A stretch of DNA of 55,993 nucleotides from an uncultured beta proteobacterium (lineage in GTDB: Bacteria > Pseudomonadota > Gammaproteobacteria > Burkholderiales > Burkholderiaceae). Below are positions 38,675 through 53,522 of the stretch, one piece after another. The translations under genes and the position numbers were made by a program. Numbering within the stretch: position 1 is the stretch's first letter; each line of letters opens with the position of its first letter. Below the pieces are notes generated by a model. It saw only the letters and a list, made by a program, of their open reading frames with translations. It was not told the origin of the DNA and did not search any database. The stretch is from positions 1 to 55,993 of the forward strand of contig CAIZRK010000002.1 in assembly GCA_903935355.1 (NCBI GenBank), in the 5' to 3' direction.

Positions 38675-39599
38675 GTATCAAAGTGATCCCAGGAAGATCA
38701 CACTGTCGAATAATTTGAGCTAACCGATGCATAGCAACACTTCGGGGATAACTTTTACGCCAGACCAAGCAAACTCGCCTAGTCGGAATAGGCTCCTCAA
38801 GAGGGATATACCGAATCAAGCCCTCTTTTGTAGTGGGATCGGCTATAGAGGTCCTAGGTAAAACGGAGATTCCAATGCCACCAGCTACCATCTGGCGAAT
38901 CGTTTCTAAGGAAGATCCCTCAAAGCTTCGTTGCTCACCAAAAGTTGAGCCCGTGCCTAGACGGCTTAATTCTGGGCAGACCCCTAAAACATGGTCTCTA
39001 AAACAGTGGCCCGCTCCTAGTAATAAAGTATTTTGTTCTTTAAGTTCCTGATGCGCAATCGAGGTCCGACTCTGCCATGGATGATCTTTGGGTACTGCAA
39101 CTAAAAAAGGCTCTTCATACAAGTCAATGACATCTAGTCCAGTATCAGGAAAAGGTTCAGCCAACACTGCACAATCGATCATGCCCTGGCGGAGCATTTC
39201 TAATAAACGTACTGTGAAGTTCTCTTCTAAAAATAGTGGGGCATTGGGCATCAGATCTCTAGCTACTCGCACCAAACTCGGTAAAAGATAAGGTGCAATC
39301 GTATAAATGGCGCCCAAGCGGAGCGGGCCAGATAAGGGATCTTGTCCATGCTTTGCTAGATGCTTTAAAGAACTGGCTTCCTCTAGCACTCTTTGAGCCT
39401 GTTCCACAATCAAAGTGCCTAGGCTCGTCATCGCAACTTCAGTATTGGTGCGCTCAAATATCTGAATACCGAGCTCTTCTTCCAATTTCTTGATTGCCAC
39501 TGATAAAGTCGGTTGAGAGACAAAACAAGATTCTGCCGCCCGACCAAAATGGCGCTCTCTAGCAACGGCAACGATGTAACGAAGTTCTGTCAGTGTCAT
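38667..39599 (-). CDS. oxyR: Hydrogen peroxide regulator OxyR
   Basis: A 310-residue LysR-type regulator. An N-terminal winged helix ([20 protein letters not shown]) is followed by a substrate-like sensing domain. Cysteines 199 and 208, in [11 protein letters not shown], stand at exactly the positions of the peroxide-sensing disulfide of E. coli OxyR, and the following [24 protein letters not shown] region matches. This makes OxyR much more likely than a generic LysR protein. It overlaps the downstream ubiA by eight bases and is only ten bases after recG; recG-oxyR linkage is known in Betaproteobacteria. Confidence 0.94.
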   Translation of the reverse strand: MTLTELRYIVAVARERHFGRAAESCFVSQPTLSVAIKKLEEELGIQIFERTNTEVAMTSLGTLIVEQAQRVLEEASSLKHLAKHGQDPLSGPLRLGAIYTIAPYLLPSLVRVARDLMPNAPLFLEENFTVRLLEMLRQGMIDCAVLAEPFPDTGLDVIDLYEEPFLVAVPKDHPWQSRTSIAHQELKEQNTLLLGAGHCFRDHVLGVCPELSRLGTGSTFGEQRSFEGSSLETIRQMVAGGIGISVLPRTSIADPTTKEGLIRYIPLEEPIPTRRVCLVWRKSYPRSVAMHRLAQIIRQCDLPGITLIHV

Positions 39600-39609
39600 G
39601 AGGTAATTA

Positions 39610-41673
39610 TCAGGCCTTTAGAAATTCTGTGCGAGAGCCCAGCCAACGCTCTAGATGACGCTCCACTAGATCACTATGTTCTGCCAGCAAACGCTCTGCC
39701 GCCTTTTGGGCCAGCTCAATTAACCAAGCATCACGCTGTAAATCGACAAAACGTAACATCACATCTCCCGACTGTTTCGCACCCAATAATTCACCTGGGC
39801 CACGCAAGGATAAATCGCGCTCAGCAATCACAAACCCATCTGAGGTTTCTCGCAAGGTCTGCAGGCGCTCTTTTGCAGTAAATGAAAGAGGTTCGGCATA
39901 CATCAAGATGCATACTGAATCAGCTGGTCCACGACCAACACGACCCCTTAATTGATGTATCTGCGCATAGCCAAAACGCTCTGCATGTTCAATCACCATG
40001 AGGGCAGCATTAGAAACATCAACCCCAACTTCAATTACCGTAGTAGCTACTAGTAACTGAATCTCATTGGCCTTAAATGCAGCCATCACTGCGGCTTTCT
40101 CTTCGCTTTTGAGACGGCCATGGACTAATCCCACCTTGAAATTTGGTAAGGCCAAGGTAAGTTGCTCAAAACTTTCAACAGCTGTCTGTAATTGCAGTGC
40201 CTCAGACTCTTCAATTAAGGGGCATACCCAATATGCCTGCAAACCTTTAGCCAGCCAATCTTGTAATCCCCCGATTACTTCCTCACGGCGCGTAGCTTTA
40301 ACAACCTTAGTGGTAATCGGCTTTCTTCCAGGGGGAAGCTCGTCAATAACAGAAACATCTAAGTCAGCGTAATACGTCATCGCCAAGGTCCGTGGAATCG
40401 GTGTAGCAGACATCATCATCTGATGGCAGTAGAACAACTCAGAGCCAACCCGTTGTTGAATTTCTAGGCGCTGCCTTACGCCAAAGCGATGCTGCTCATC
40501 AATTACCGCTAAACCCAATTTAGCAAAACTCACCTTATCCTGAATAAGCGCATGCGTACCAATAATGAGTTGGGCTTTTCCAGACTCAATCATTTCTTGT
40601 ACTAGTCTTTTTTCTTTTGCCTTCAAACTTCCAGATAACCAGCTCACGTGAATTCCTAAAGGCTCGAACCACTCTTTCATCTTCAAATAGTGTTGTTCCG
40701 CCAAAATCTCGGTGGGCGCCATCACCGCTGTTTGATAGCCATAATCCATTACCCGTGCAGCTGCAAGAGCAGCAATGACAGTCTTACCACTTCCCACGTC
40801 ACCCTGTAATAAGCGATTCATTGGAAATACTTGGCTTAAGTCATTAGAAATTTCTGTCCAAACGCGTACTTGTGCGCCTGTTAAGTCAAAGGGCAATACT
40901 TTAAGCAATTCTTCTTCAATTGCGAATGTCTCTTTCTGTTTAAATGTGGGAGCCTGCCTTTGCCTACGAATAGCATGAGCCCGCTTTAATGAAATTTGCT
41001 GTGCAAGTAATTCTTCAAACTGCACCCGCCGCCAAGCCGGATGAGTACGCTCCAATAAAGTCTGTGTATCTGCATCTGCCGGTGGTTGATGCAAGTAAGT
41101 AATGGCATCTTGCAATTGAGGCCAATTATTGGTGGGCAAAATTTGAGCCATGAGTTGGGTAGGTAAAAATTCCGCCAAACTTTCTTTAAGGCTAGGCGCT
41201 TGCAAGGCCAAAGTGACTGCTTTACGAATCATGGCCTGTGAAACCCCAGCACTCGCAGGATAAACCGGAGTCAAGCTAGTTGGTAAGGGCGCATCAGGGG
41301 TTAGGACACGAACCGTAGGATGGACTATCTCTGGACCCAAATACCCCTCCCGAACCTCTCCACGGACTCTCAGATGGCTGCCTACTGCCATTTGTTTTTG
41401 CTGGCTAGGATAGAAATTCAGAAAACGGAGTTGCAGGCAAGCAGTCCCGTCTTCGATCGTGACCAACATCTGCCTTCTAGGACGATATAGCACTTGATTG
41501 CGAATTACTCTGCCTTGCGTCTGGATCGAATCAAATTTACCGAGATCCAAAGCCTCCTCAATGGTGCTAAGCTGCGTTTCATCCTCATACCGAGCTGGCA
41601 GGTGCAAAGCTAGCGCCATAGGGCTGTTTAAACCCATCTTTTCTAGTAGTGTTGGTGGTCGCTTGGTCGTCAT
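39610..41673 (-). CDS. recG: ATP-dependent DNA helicase RecG
   Basis: A 687-residue helicase that unwinds and remodels stalled replication forks and branched DNA. The N-terminal wedge domain with an OB fold is followed by the two RecA-like domains: Walker A (GDVGSGKTVIAAL), Walker B DEQH (AVIDEQHRFGVRQR), and the C-terminal QLRGRVGRGP motif VI. I prefer the ATG at 41673 (MTTKRPPTLLEKMGLNSP) over the frame start at 41709, which would overlap queA. Divergent from queA, 30 bases apart. Followed by oxyR. Confidence 0.95.
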   Translation of the reverse strand: MTTKRPPTLLEKMGLNSPMALALHLPARYEDETQLSTIEEALDLGKFDSIQTQGRVIRNQVLYRPRRQMLVTIEDGTACLQLRFLNFYPSQQKQMAVGSHLRVRGEVREGYLGPEIVHPTVRVLTPDAPLPTSLTPVYPASAGVSQAMIRKAVTLALQAPSLKESLAEFLPTQLMAQILPTNNWPQLQDAITYLHQPPADADTQTLLERTHPAWRRVQFEELLAQQISLKRAHAIRRQRQAPTFKQKETFAIEEELLKVLPFDLTGAQVRVWTEISNDLSQVFPMNRLLQGDVGSGKTVIAALAAARVMDYGYQTAVMAPTEILAEQHYLKMKEWFEPLGIHVSWLSGSLKAKEKRLVQEMIESGKAQLIIGTHALIQDKVSFAKLGLAVIDEQHRFGVRQRLEIQQRVGSELFYCHQMMMSATPIPRTLAMTYYADLDVSVIDELPPGRKPITTKVVKATRREEVIGGLQDWLAKGLQAYWVCPLIEESEALQLQTAVESFEQLTLALPNFKVGLVHGRLKSEEKAAVMAAFKANEIQLLVATTVIEVGVDVSNAALMVIEHAERFGYAQIHQLRGRVGRGPADSVCILMYAEPLSFTAKERLQTLRETSDGFVIAERDLSLRGPGELLGAKQSGDVMLRFVDLQRDAWLIELAQKAAERLLAEHSDLVERHLERWLGSRTEFLKA

Positions 41674-41703
41674 CGTTAAAATCCAATACCTGATGGTAAT
41701 GCT

Positions 41704-43904
<2,201 letters not shown>

Positions 43905-43974
43905 TACCCCTTAAAGGGAATAGCTACCGCTAAATCTCCCCCAAAGCCCCACACAGTTTAGAATTGCGGGTTTA

Positions 43975-43995
43975 CGGCTTCACTTTTAAAAGCCG
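43975..43995. other. Small hairpin in the tgt-yajC gap
   Basis: CGGCTT at 43975-43980 and AAGCCG at 43990-43995 form a six-base stem with a nine-base loop about 45 bases before the yajC start. It could be a weak terminator for queA-tgt or part of the yajC leader; no strong T-run follows. Confidence 0.35.
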
Positions 43996-44038
43996 AAAAG
44001 GTAAGCAGTTCCCAATTCGTAATTAATGGAGGTTTTAT

Positions 44039-44365
44039 ATGTGGATTAGTAATGCTTTTGCCCAGGCTCCAGCCGCGGGTGCAGATTCAGGAGGCTTAAT
44101 GAGCTTTCTCCCTCTTATTTTGATGTTTGCCGTCTTGTACTTCATCATGATTCGCCCACAAATGAAGCGAGCAAAAGAAACTAAAGCGATGCTCGAATCT
44201 TTAGCCGTTGGCGACGAAGTCGTCACCACTGGCGGCATCATGGGCAAAGTCACCGCCTTAAAAGATCAGATTGTTACAGTTGAGATTTCGGCTGGCACTG
44301 AAGTGCAAATGCAAAAAGGGGCCATCACTACGGTATTGCCAAAAGGCACATTAAAGTCTGCATAA
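44039..44365 (+). CDS. yajC: Sec translocon accessory protein YajC
   Basis: A 108-residue inner-membrane protein with one transmembrane segment (about residues 20-40), then the YFIMIRPQMKRAKETKAML block that marks YajC, and a cytoplasmic beta-rich tail with VVTTGGIMGKV. It joins SecDF in a complex helping protein export. A textbook ribosome site GGAGG lies seven bases before the ATG. First gene of yajC-secD-secF, 12 bases before secD. Confidence 0.97.
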   Translation: MWISNAFAQAPAAGADSGGLMSFLPLILMFAVLYFIMIRPQMKRAKETKAMLESLAVGDEVVTTGGIMGKVTALKDQIVTVEISAGTEVQMQKGAITTVLPKGTLKSA

Positions 44366-44377
44366 AAGTATCTCAAT

Positions 44378-46237
44378 ATGAACCGCTATCCTCTCTGGAA
44401 ATATATCGTCATCCTAGTTGCATTGTTAATTGGGGGGCTGTATTCATTACCGAATTTTTACGGTGAGGCACCAGCGGTTCAAGTTTCCTCCGCCAAACCT
44501 ACGATCAAGGTTGATTTGGCGACCCAAGCACGCGTTGAAAAGATTTTGGCTGATGACAGCATCAGCAGTACTGGCATGTTCTTTGAGTCTAATGGGCATG
44601 TAGGATCAATCAAAATTCGTTTTAACGATACGGATATTCAGTTACGCGCTCGCGATCTCTTGCAGCAAAAGTTAAATACTGATCAAAATGATCCTAATTT
44701 CACAGTCGCATTAAATCTTCTTTCCAACACACCGGGGTGGCTCAATGCCATTAACGCATTACCGATGCCGTTAGGTCTTGACTTGCGTGGCGGAGTCTAC
44801 TTCCTTTTGCAAGTCGATATGAAGGGTGCAGTCCAAAAGAAAGTGACTTCACTTGCAGGCGATATCCGCAGTCAACTACGTGATAAATCTATTCGCCAAC
44901 AAGGCATTGATCGTGGGCAAGATACCATCACCGTGAACTTTGGCAGTCTTGAGGATGCTGAAAAAGCGCGTTCTGTATTGATGATCAGCCAACCTGAATT
45001 AGTGTGGCAAGTAAAGCCCACTGGCCTATCGCCAAAGCTCGTTGGAGAATTTAAACCGGCAGCCTTAAAAGAGATCCAAGATAACGCTGTTAAGCAAAAT
45101 ATTGTTACGCTAAATAAGCGTGTTAATGAATTAGCGGTTAAAGAACCGGTGATTCAACAGCAAGGCGCAGAACGTATCGTCGTACAGTTACCAGGCGTAC
45201 AAGATACTGCCCGCGCTAAGGACATCATTGGGCGTACTGCAACCCTAGAGTCTAGACTTGCTGACCCGATTGTTTCCACCATTGCTATCGGTGAAACGCC
45301 CCCACCTGGCATGGATGCCTTTCGCTTTGGTGAAAACCGAATGGGTGTGTTTAAAAAGTCAGTAATCTTCAGTGGAGATCGCATTACTGATGCAAGTGCT
45401 GGCTTTGATCAAAACCAACGCCCTGCGGTAAATATCTCCCTAGACGCTACAGGTGGTCGTGTGATGCAAGAGGTGACACGCGAGAATATTGGTAAACCCA
45501 TGGGCATGATCTTGTTTGAAAAAGGCAAGGGTGAAGTGTTAACGATTGCCACTATTCAGGGTGAGTTTGGCTCTAAGTTTCAGATAACAGGTCAACCCAC
45601 AACAGAAAGCGCGAATGACTTAGCTCTTTTATTGCGCGCTGGCTCGTTGGCAGCACCAATGGAAATCATTGAAGAACGCACGATTGGACCAAGCTTGGGT
45701 GCAGAAAACATTGAAAAAGGTTTTAAATCTCTTTTAATTGGATTCTCGGCAATTGCTATCTTCATGATGGCCTACTACCTCTTGTTTGGCACCTTCTCGG
45801 TTATTGCCCTAGCGGTGAACCTATTACTACTGATCTCAGTCTTGTCCATGCTACAAGCCACCCTCACCTTGCCAGGTATTGCTGCGATGGCACTAGCTCT
45901 TGGTATGGCGATTGATTCGAACGTATTGATTAATGAACGAATTCGTGAGGAGTTACGCAATGGCGCTGCTCCTCAAACTGCAATTGCAGTAGGTTTTGAT
46001 AAAGCGTGGGCAACTATTCTAGATTCAAACGTCACCACCTTAATTGCTGGACTAGCACTACTTGCATTTGGATCAGGTCCAATCAAAGGCTTTGCAGTGG
46101 TTCATTGCTTAGGTATTCTGACTTCCATGTTCTCGGCAGTCTTCTTTTCTCGTGGCCTCGTTAATCTTTGGTACGGCAGACATAAGAAGGTTCAAAAACT
46201 CGCTATCGGCCAAGTTTGGCGCCCACAGGAGAAATAA
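44378..46237 (+). CDS. secD: Protein translocase subunit SecD
   Basis: A 619-residue membrane protein with an N-terminal transmembrane segment (about 8-24), a large periplasmic part with the SecD motif LGLDLRGGVYFLLQVD, and five more helices near the C-terminus. With SecF it uses the proton gradient to pull preproteins out of the SecYEG channel. GIAAMALALGMAIDSNVLINERIREE is the conserved RND-type motif in the membrane part. Three bases separate it from secF. Confidence 0.98.
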   Translation: MNRYPLWKYIVILVALLIGGLYSLPNFYGEAPAVQVSSAKPTIKVDLATQARVEKILADDSISSTGMFFESNGHVGSIKIRFNDTDIQLRARDLLQQKLNTDQNDPNFTVALNLLSNTPGWLNAINALPMPLGLDLRGGVYFLLQVDMKGAVQKKVTSLAGDIRSQLRDKSIRQQGIDRGQDTITVNFGSLEDAEKARSVLMISQPELVWQVKPTGLSPKLVGEFKPAALKEIQDNAVKQNIVTLNKRVNELAVKEPVIQQQGAERIVVQLPGVQDTARAKDIIGRTATLESRLADPIVSTIAIGETPPPGMDAFRFGENRMGVFKKSVIFSGDRITDASAGFDQNQRPAVNISLDATGGRVMQEVTRENIGKPMGMILFEKGKGEVLTIATIQGEFGSKFQITGQPTTESANDLALLLRAGSLAAPMEIIEERTIGPSLGAENIEKGFKSLLIGFSAIAIFMMAYYLLFGTFSVIALAVNLLLLISVLSMLQATLTLPGIAAMALALGMAIDSNVLINERIREELRNGAAPQTAIAVGFDKAWATILDSNVTTLIAGLALLAFGSGPIKGFAVVHCLGILTSMFSAVFFSRGLVNLWYGRHKKVQKLAIGQVWRPQEK

Positions 46238-46240
46238 GTC

Positions 46241-47215
46241 ATGGAATTTTTCCGCATCAAAAAAGATATTCCCTTTATGCGCCATGCCTTGGCGCTTAAT
46301 GCAATATCCTTTATTACCTTTTTAGCTGCTGTTTTCTTCCTCTGGCATAACGGTCTGCATCTTTCGATTGAATTTACTGGCGGTACGGTAATGGAAGTGA
46401 GCTATCCACAAACTGCCCCTCTAGAGTCAATCAGAAGCAATGTTGAGAAACTGGGCTATGCAGATACCCAGATACAGAACTTTGGTAGTTCACGTGATGT
46501 GATGATTCGTTTGCCATTACAAAAAGATGCACAAGGAAAAATCATTTCTTCAGCAGATCAAAGCCAAGCAGTAATGCAAGCACTAGATCCCCAAACTACG
46601 GGAGCAAAATTACAGCGCGTTGAGTTTGTTGGTCCGCAAGTAGGTCAAGAGTTGGCGCTTGATGGTTTGAAAGCGTTAATCTTTGTGATCATTGGTATTG
46701 TGGTCTATCTGTCATTTCGCTTTGAGTGGAAATTTGCTGTCGCCGGCATCATTGCGAACTTACATGATGTGATCATTATTCTTGGCTTCTTTGCCTTCTT
46801 CCAATGGGAATTCTCACTCTCAGTATTGGCGGCTGTGCTTGCAGTACTGGGTTACTCGGTTAATGAATCTGTTGTGATCTTTGACCGAATTCGGGAAAAC
46901 TTCCGCAAGTATCGCAAGATGAATACCCGTGAGATCATTGATAACGCAATTACCAGCACTATTAGCCGTACTGTCATTACCCATGGAAGTACTGAGATGA
47001 TGGTGTTGGCCATGCTGATATTTGGCGGGCCTACACTCTTTTACTTTGCCTTAGCCCTGACCATTGGAATATTGTTTGGTATTTATTCTTCTGTGTTTGT
47101 GGCAGCAGCTTTAGCAATGTGGCTTGGGGTGACCCGAGAAGATCTCATCAAAGGCGAACGTAAACCTGATGATGCATCGCGCAATGAGGATCCCAATTTT
47201 GGAGCGCAGGTATAG
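46241..47215 (+). CDS. secF: Protein translocase subunit SecF
   Basis: A 324-residue partner of SecD with about six membrane helices. The first periplasmic block LSIEFTGGTVMEV and the GYSVNESVVIFDRIRENFRK motif are family hallmarks, and the GPTLFYFALALTIGILFGIYSS end is typical. It follows secD by three bases. A strong hairpin follows its stop. Confidence 0.98.
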   Translation: MEFFRIKKDIPFMRHALALNAISFITFLAAVFFLWHNGLHLSIEFTGGTVMEVSYPQTAPLESIRSNVEKLGYADTQIQNFGSSRDVMIRLPLQKDAQGKIISSADQSQAVMQALDPQTTGAKLQRVEFVGPQVGQELALDGLKALIFVIIGIVVYLSFRFEWKFAVAGIIANLHDVIIILGFFAFFQWEFSLSVLAAVLAVLGYSVNESVVIFDRIRENFRKYRKMNTREIIDNAITSTISRTVITHGSTEMMVLAMLIFGGPTLFYFALALTIGILFGIYSSVFVAAALAMWLGVTREDLIKGERKPDDASRNEDPNFGAQV

Positions 47216-47241
47216 CGCCTAATGAAACACCTTCAGCCTGA

Positions 47242-50060
<2,819 letters not shown>

Positions 50061-50074
50061 CTATACTCCACCTT

Positions 50075-50689
50075 ATGAAACTCATCGGATCCCTTACTAG
50101 CCCCTACGTACGTAAAGTTCGCATTGCTTTCTTGGAAAAAAAGGTCGATGTTGACCTTGAAGCAGAGAATGTATGGGCTGCAGACACCAAAATTGCCCTT
50201 AATAACCCCTTAGGCAAGATCCCATGCTTGCTTTTGGATGATGGTGGCGCTATTTACGACTCGCGGGTCATTGCAGAATATGCCGATACTTTAAGCCCTA
50301 TTGCCCAATTGATTCCATCGGGGGGTCGTGAGAGAGCCTCTGTAAAGACTTGGGAGGCCTTAGCTGATGGAGTGATGGACGCTGGCATTTTAGCCCGCTT
50401 AGAAGCGACTTGGCGCCCTTCAGAACAACAAAGCCCTGCTTGGATAGAACGTCAAATGGGGAAAATAGATGCCGCTTTAAAGAGAATGTCAGGTGATTTA
50501 GGCCAAAACGCATGGTGTCATAGCAACCAGCTCACCTTGGCTGATATTGCCGTGGGTTGTGCACTAGGCTATTTATTATTTCGATTTCCCACTATTGAGT
50601 GGCAAAAGCAATATCCCAATCTAGATACTTTGTATCAAAAGTTGATGCAAAAACCTTCTTTTTTAGAGACTGTGCCACCAGCCGCTTAG
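50075..50689 (+). CDS. Glutathione S-transferase family protein
   Basis: A 204-residue protein with an N-terminal thioredoxin-like domain (MKLIGSLTSPYVRKVRIAFL, with the LGKIPCLLLDDGGAIYDSRVIAEY glutathione-binding stretch) and a helical C-terminal domain. The active-site residue is likely the serine in the LTSPYVRK segment, as in bacterial GSTs. The reaction and substrate are not known. I chose the ATG at 50075 (MKLIGS...) over the longer frame from 50024, which has no conserved residues. Divergent from purB. Confidence 0.93.
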   Translation: MKLIGSLTSPYVRKVRIAFLEKKVDVDLEAENVWAADTKIALNNPLGKIPCLLLDDGGAIYDSRVIAEYADTLSPIAQLIPSGGRERASVKTWEALADGVMDAGILARLEATWRPSEQQSPAWIERQMGKIDAALKRMSGDLGQNAWCHSNQLTLADIAVGCALGYLLFRFPTIEWQKQYPNLDTLYQKLMQKPSFLETVPPAA

Positions 50690-50707
50690 AGCAACTTGCG
50701 AACTTCC

Positions 50708-51820
50708 CTAGGCAGAAATAATACCGCCGCCCAAACAAATCTCTCCGTCATAAAGAACGGCAGATTGTCCAGGTGTTACTGCCCATTGAACATCTGGAAA
50801 GTTTAATTCAAAACTTTGCGCATCATTACCAGCACTCAAAGTACATGCAGAATCAGCTTGACGATAACGCGTCTTAGCCAAATAATTTCCAGGTGTTGGC
50901 GCTACACCAGATACCCAGCTAGCATCTATAGCAGATAGCTTGATAGCCAATAGCCATGGGTGTTCGTGGCCTTGCACCACATACAAAGTATTGCTTGCCA
51001 TATCCTTGCGAGCCACATACCATGCATCGCCATTGCCATCTTGGCTACCGCCTAAACCAATCCCTTTGCGCTGCCCCAAAGTAAAGAACGCTAAACCCAT
51101 ATGTTCACCCACAATCTGACCTTCAGGGGTTTTAATAGGCCCTGGAGTATGTGGTAAATAACGATTGAGAAACTCTCGAAATGGACGCTCGCCAATAAAG
51201 CAAATACCAGTGGAGTCTTTCTTCTTGGCATTATGCAAACCAATTTTCTCGGCAATTTTCCTCACTTCCGTTTTAGGAATTTCTCCTAAAGGAAAGAGCA
51301 CATTGGCTAGCTGACTTTGGGTTAAGCGATGAAGAAAATAGCTTTGATCTTTACTGGCATCAACTGCCTTTAATAATTGTACTTTGCCGCCCTCATGTCG
51401 AACGCGTGCATAGTGGCCTGTGGCAATAGCATCAGCACCCAAACTCATGGCGTAATCCAAAAAAGCTTTGAACTTAATTTCTGCATTGCACAATACATCG
51501 GGATTTGGGGTTCTTCCAGCGGCATATTCTCTGAGAAATTCTGCAAAGACGCGTTCGCGGTATTGAGCGGCAAAATTAACCGCTTCAACATCAATTCCAA
51601 TCAGATCAGCGACCGAGACAACGTCAAGCCAATCTTGACGTGCAGAGCAATACTCCTGGTTATCGTCGTCTTCCCAGTTCTTCATAAAAAGGCCGATTAC
51701 CTCATAACCCTGCTCTTTTAGCATCCAGGCTGCCACTGATGAATCCACCCCTCCTGACATGCCAATCACAACTTTGGTGGGCTTTAAAGGGGGAATTACC
51801 GAAGAATTGAGAGTAATCAT
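50708..51820 (-). CDS. mnmA: tRNA-specific 2-thiouridylase
   Basis: A 370-residue enzyme that thiolates U34 of Lys, Glu and Gln tRNAs. The PP-loop GMSGGVDSS is at residues 20-28, and the two catalytic cysteines are Cys 111 ([12 protein letters not shown]) and Cys 207 ([12 protein letters not shown]), both intact. The length fits (about 365). Divergent from pntAA, with 171 bases between. Confidence 0.98.
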   Translation of the reverse strand: MITLNSSVIPPLKPTKVVIGMSGGVDSSVAAWMLKEQGYEVIGLFMKNWEDDDNQEYCSARQDWLDVVSVADLIGIDVEAVNFAAQYRERVFAEFLREYAAGRTPNPDVLCNAEIKFKAFLDYAMSLGADAIATGHYARVRHEGGKVQLLKAVDASKDQSYFLHRLTQSQLANVLFPLGEIPKTEVRKIAEKIGLHNAKKKDSTGICFIGERPFREFLNRYLPHTPGPIKTPEGQIVGEHMGLAFFTLGQRKGIGLGGSQDGNGDAWYVARKDMASNTLYVVQGHEHPWLLAIKLSAIDASWVSGVAPTPGNYLAKTRYRQADSACTLSAGNDAQSFELNFPDVQWAVTPGQSAVLYDGEICLGGGIISA

Positions 51821-51906
51821 TAAAAAATGCGAGAATTCGATATAAGCTTAAAAACCTTATTGTAGAAGTCTTAACTATAAATAGCTCAGATTTGAGCGTG
51901 GCAGAC

Positions 51907-51949
51907 GATATATAAGGGTATGTATATATACGCTATTGCGCATATATCA
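51907..51949. promoter_or_regulatory. AT-rich palindromes upstream of pntAA
   Basis: The mnmA-pntAA gap holds a perfect GTATATATAC palindrome (51922-51931), flanked by GATATAT on the left and ATATATC on the right, which are inverted copies. It is about 60 bases before the pntAA start, where a promoter or operator would be expected. No known regulator motif was matched by eye. Confidence 0.4.
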
Positions 51950-51991
51950 CTAAAATAGCCATTTCTAATAATTAGTATTTGGAGACATGCC

Positions 51992-53125
51992 ATGCGCATA
52001 GGAGTACCACTGGAAACCAAACTTGGGGAAACTCGCGTAGCTGCGACCCCAGAAACTGTGAAAAAACTGATTGGGCAAGGCCATCAGGTCATCATCCAAA
52101 AAGATGCTGGTGTTAAAGCTAGTCAACCTGATTCTGCTTATGAAGCCGTTGGTGCCAGTATCGGTAGTGCAGCTGATGCATTGGGTGCTGAAATCGTTCT
52201 TAAAGTACGCGCCCCTGAAACTGAGGAGCTCAAACAGATTAAAGCGGGAGGTGTCTTAATTGGCATGCTCGATCCATTTGATCAGCACAATATTGAAGCG
52301 ATGGCTGCTCAAGGTATCACGGCCTTTTCGCTCGAAGCCGCTCCACGAACTACGCGCGCCCAAAGCATGGACGTCTTATCTTCTCAAGCCAATATTGCTG
52401 GGTATAAAGCAGTGTTAGTCGCTGCTAATGAATATCAGCGTTTTATGCCGATGCTCATGACAGCAGCAGGCACAGTAAAAGCAGCGCGTATTCTGATTTT
52501 GGGTGCCGGTGTTGCTGGCTTACAAGCCATCGCTACAGCTAAACGTCTTGGAGCAGTAATTGAGGCATCAGATGTCCGCCCTGCAGCTAAGGAACAAATT
52601 GAATCCTTAGGCGCTAAGTTTGTCGATGTTCCTTATGAAACTGACGAAGAACGTGAAATTGCTAAAGGGGTTGGTGGCTATGCGCGTCCTATGCCCGAGT
52701 CTTGGATGAAGCGTCAAGCTGCGTTAGTTGCTGAGCGTGCCCAACAAGCAGACATTGTCATTACTACTGCATTAATTCCTGGGCGTAAGCCTCCCGTCTT
52801 ATTGCATAGCGACACTGTGGCCCATATGAAACCAGGCTCTATCGTCATCGACTTAGCTGCTGGCCGTGGTGATAATGGTTCTGGTAACTGCCCTCTAACC
52901 GAAGCAGATAAAATTATTGAGAAAAATGGTGTCAAGATTATTGGCTATACCAATCTTGCCAGCATGGTTGCTGCAGATGCGTCTGCCCTATATGCCCGCA
53001 ACTTACTCGACTTTATGAAGCTCATTATTGATTCTGAGGCGAAGTTAGTTATTCCGACTGAAGATGACATTGTGACCGCCTGCTTAATGTGTCGTGATGG
53101 CCAAGCCGTCCGTAAAAACTCATAG
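51992..53125 (+). CDS. pntAA: NAD(P) transhydrogenase subunit alpha, part 1
   Basis: A 377-residue soluble domain I that binds NAD(H). The start IGVPLETKLGETRVAATPETVKKL, the RAQSMDVLSSQANIAGYKAVL block and the GAGVAGLQAIATAKRLGA dinucleotide motif are typical. It belongs to the membrane proton-pumping transhydrogenase, which makes NADPH from NADH. In E. coli domain I is fused to the first membrane part; here it is split, as in Rhodospirillum. GGAG lies a few bases before the ATG. Next gene follows after 25 bases. Confidence 0.97.
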   Translation: MRIGVPLETKLGETRVAATPETVKKLIGQGHQVIIQKDAGVKASQPDSAYEAVGASIGSAADALGAEIVLKVRAPETEELKQIKAGGVLIGMLDPFDQHNIEAMAAQGITAFSLEAAPRTTRAQSMDVLSSQANIAGYKAVLVAANEYQRFMPMLMTAAGTVKAARILILGAGVAGLQAIATAKRLGAVIEASDVRPAAKEQIESLGAKFVDVPYETDEEREIAKGVGGYARPMPESWMKRQAALVAERAQQADIVITTALIPGRKPPVLLHSDTVAHMKPGSIVIDLAAGRGDNGSGNCPLTEADKIIEKNGVKIIGYTNLASMVAADASALYARNLLDFMKLIIDSEAKLVIPTEDDIVTACLMCRDGQAVRKNS

Positions 53126-53150
53126 TAAAAAATAATATCAAGGAAACATC

Positions 53151-53489
53151 ATGGATCTAGCCGCTTTTCAAAGCATCCTCACCGTCCAAAACATCACTGT
53201 TTTTGTTTTAGCCATCTTTGTTGGTTATCACGTCGTTTGGAATGTAACGCCAGCCTTACATACCCCACTGATGGCGGTTACGAATGCTATTTCTGGAATC
53301 ATCATTGTGGGCGCACTTTTACAAACTGAAGTGATTGGTGGTGATGAAATCACCCTCACTAGCATCATCGGTGCAATTGCAGTATTTTTAGCTTCAATCA
53401 ATATTTTTGGTGGCTTTATGGTCACCCGTCGCATGCTTGAAATGTTCAAGAAAAAAGCCCCTAAAGCTGATGCGGCTGGCACTAAATAA
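53151..53489 (+). CDS. pntAB: NAD(P) transhydrogenase subunit alpha, part 2
   Basis: A 112-residue membrane protein with three or four helices, equal to the C-terminal membrane segment of E. coli PntA. The hallmark is [39 protein letters not shown] text (partly visible as [19 protein letters not shown]). The tail is basic (KKKAPKAD). It forms the proton channel with PntB. It lies between pntAA and pntB, 33 bases before the latter. Confidence 0.96.
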   Translation: MDLAAFQSILTVQNITVFVLAIFVGYHVVWNVTPALHTPLMAVTNAISGIIIVGALLQTEVIGGDEITLTSIIGAIAVFLASINIFGGFMVTRRMLEMFKKKAPKADAAGTK

Positions 53490-53522
53490 AACTAGAAAAA
53501 GACCTATCCAGAGACCATACTC

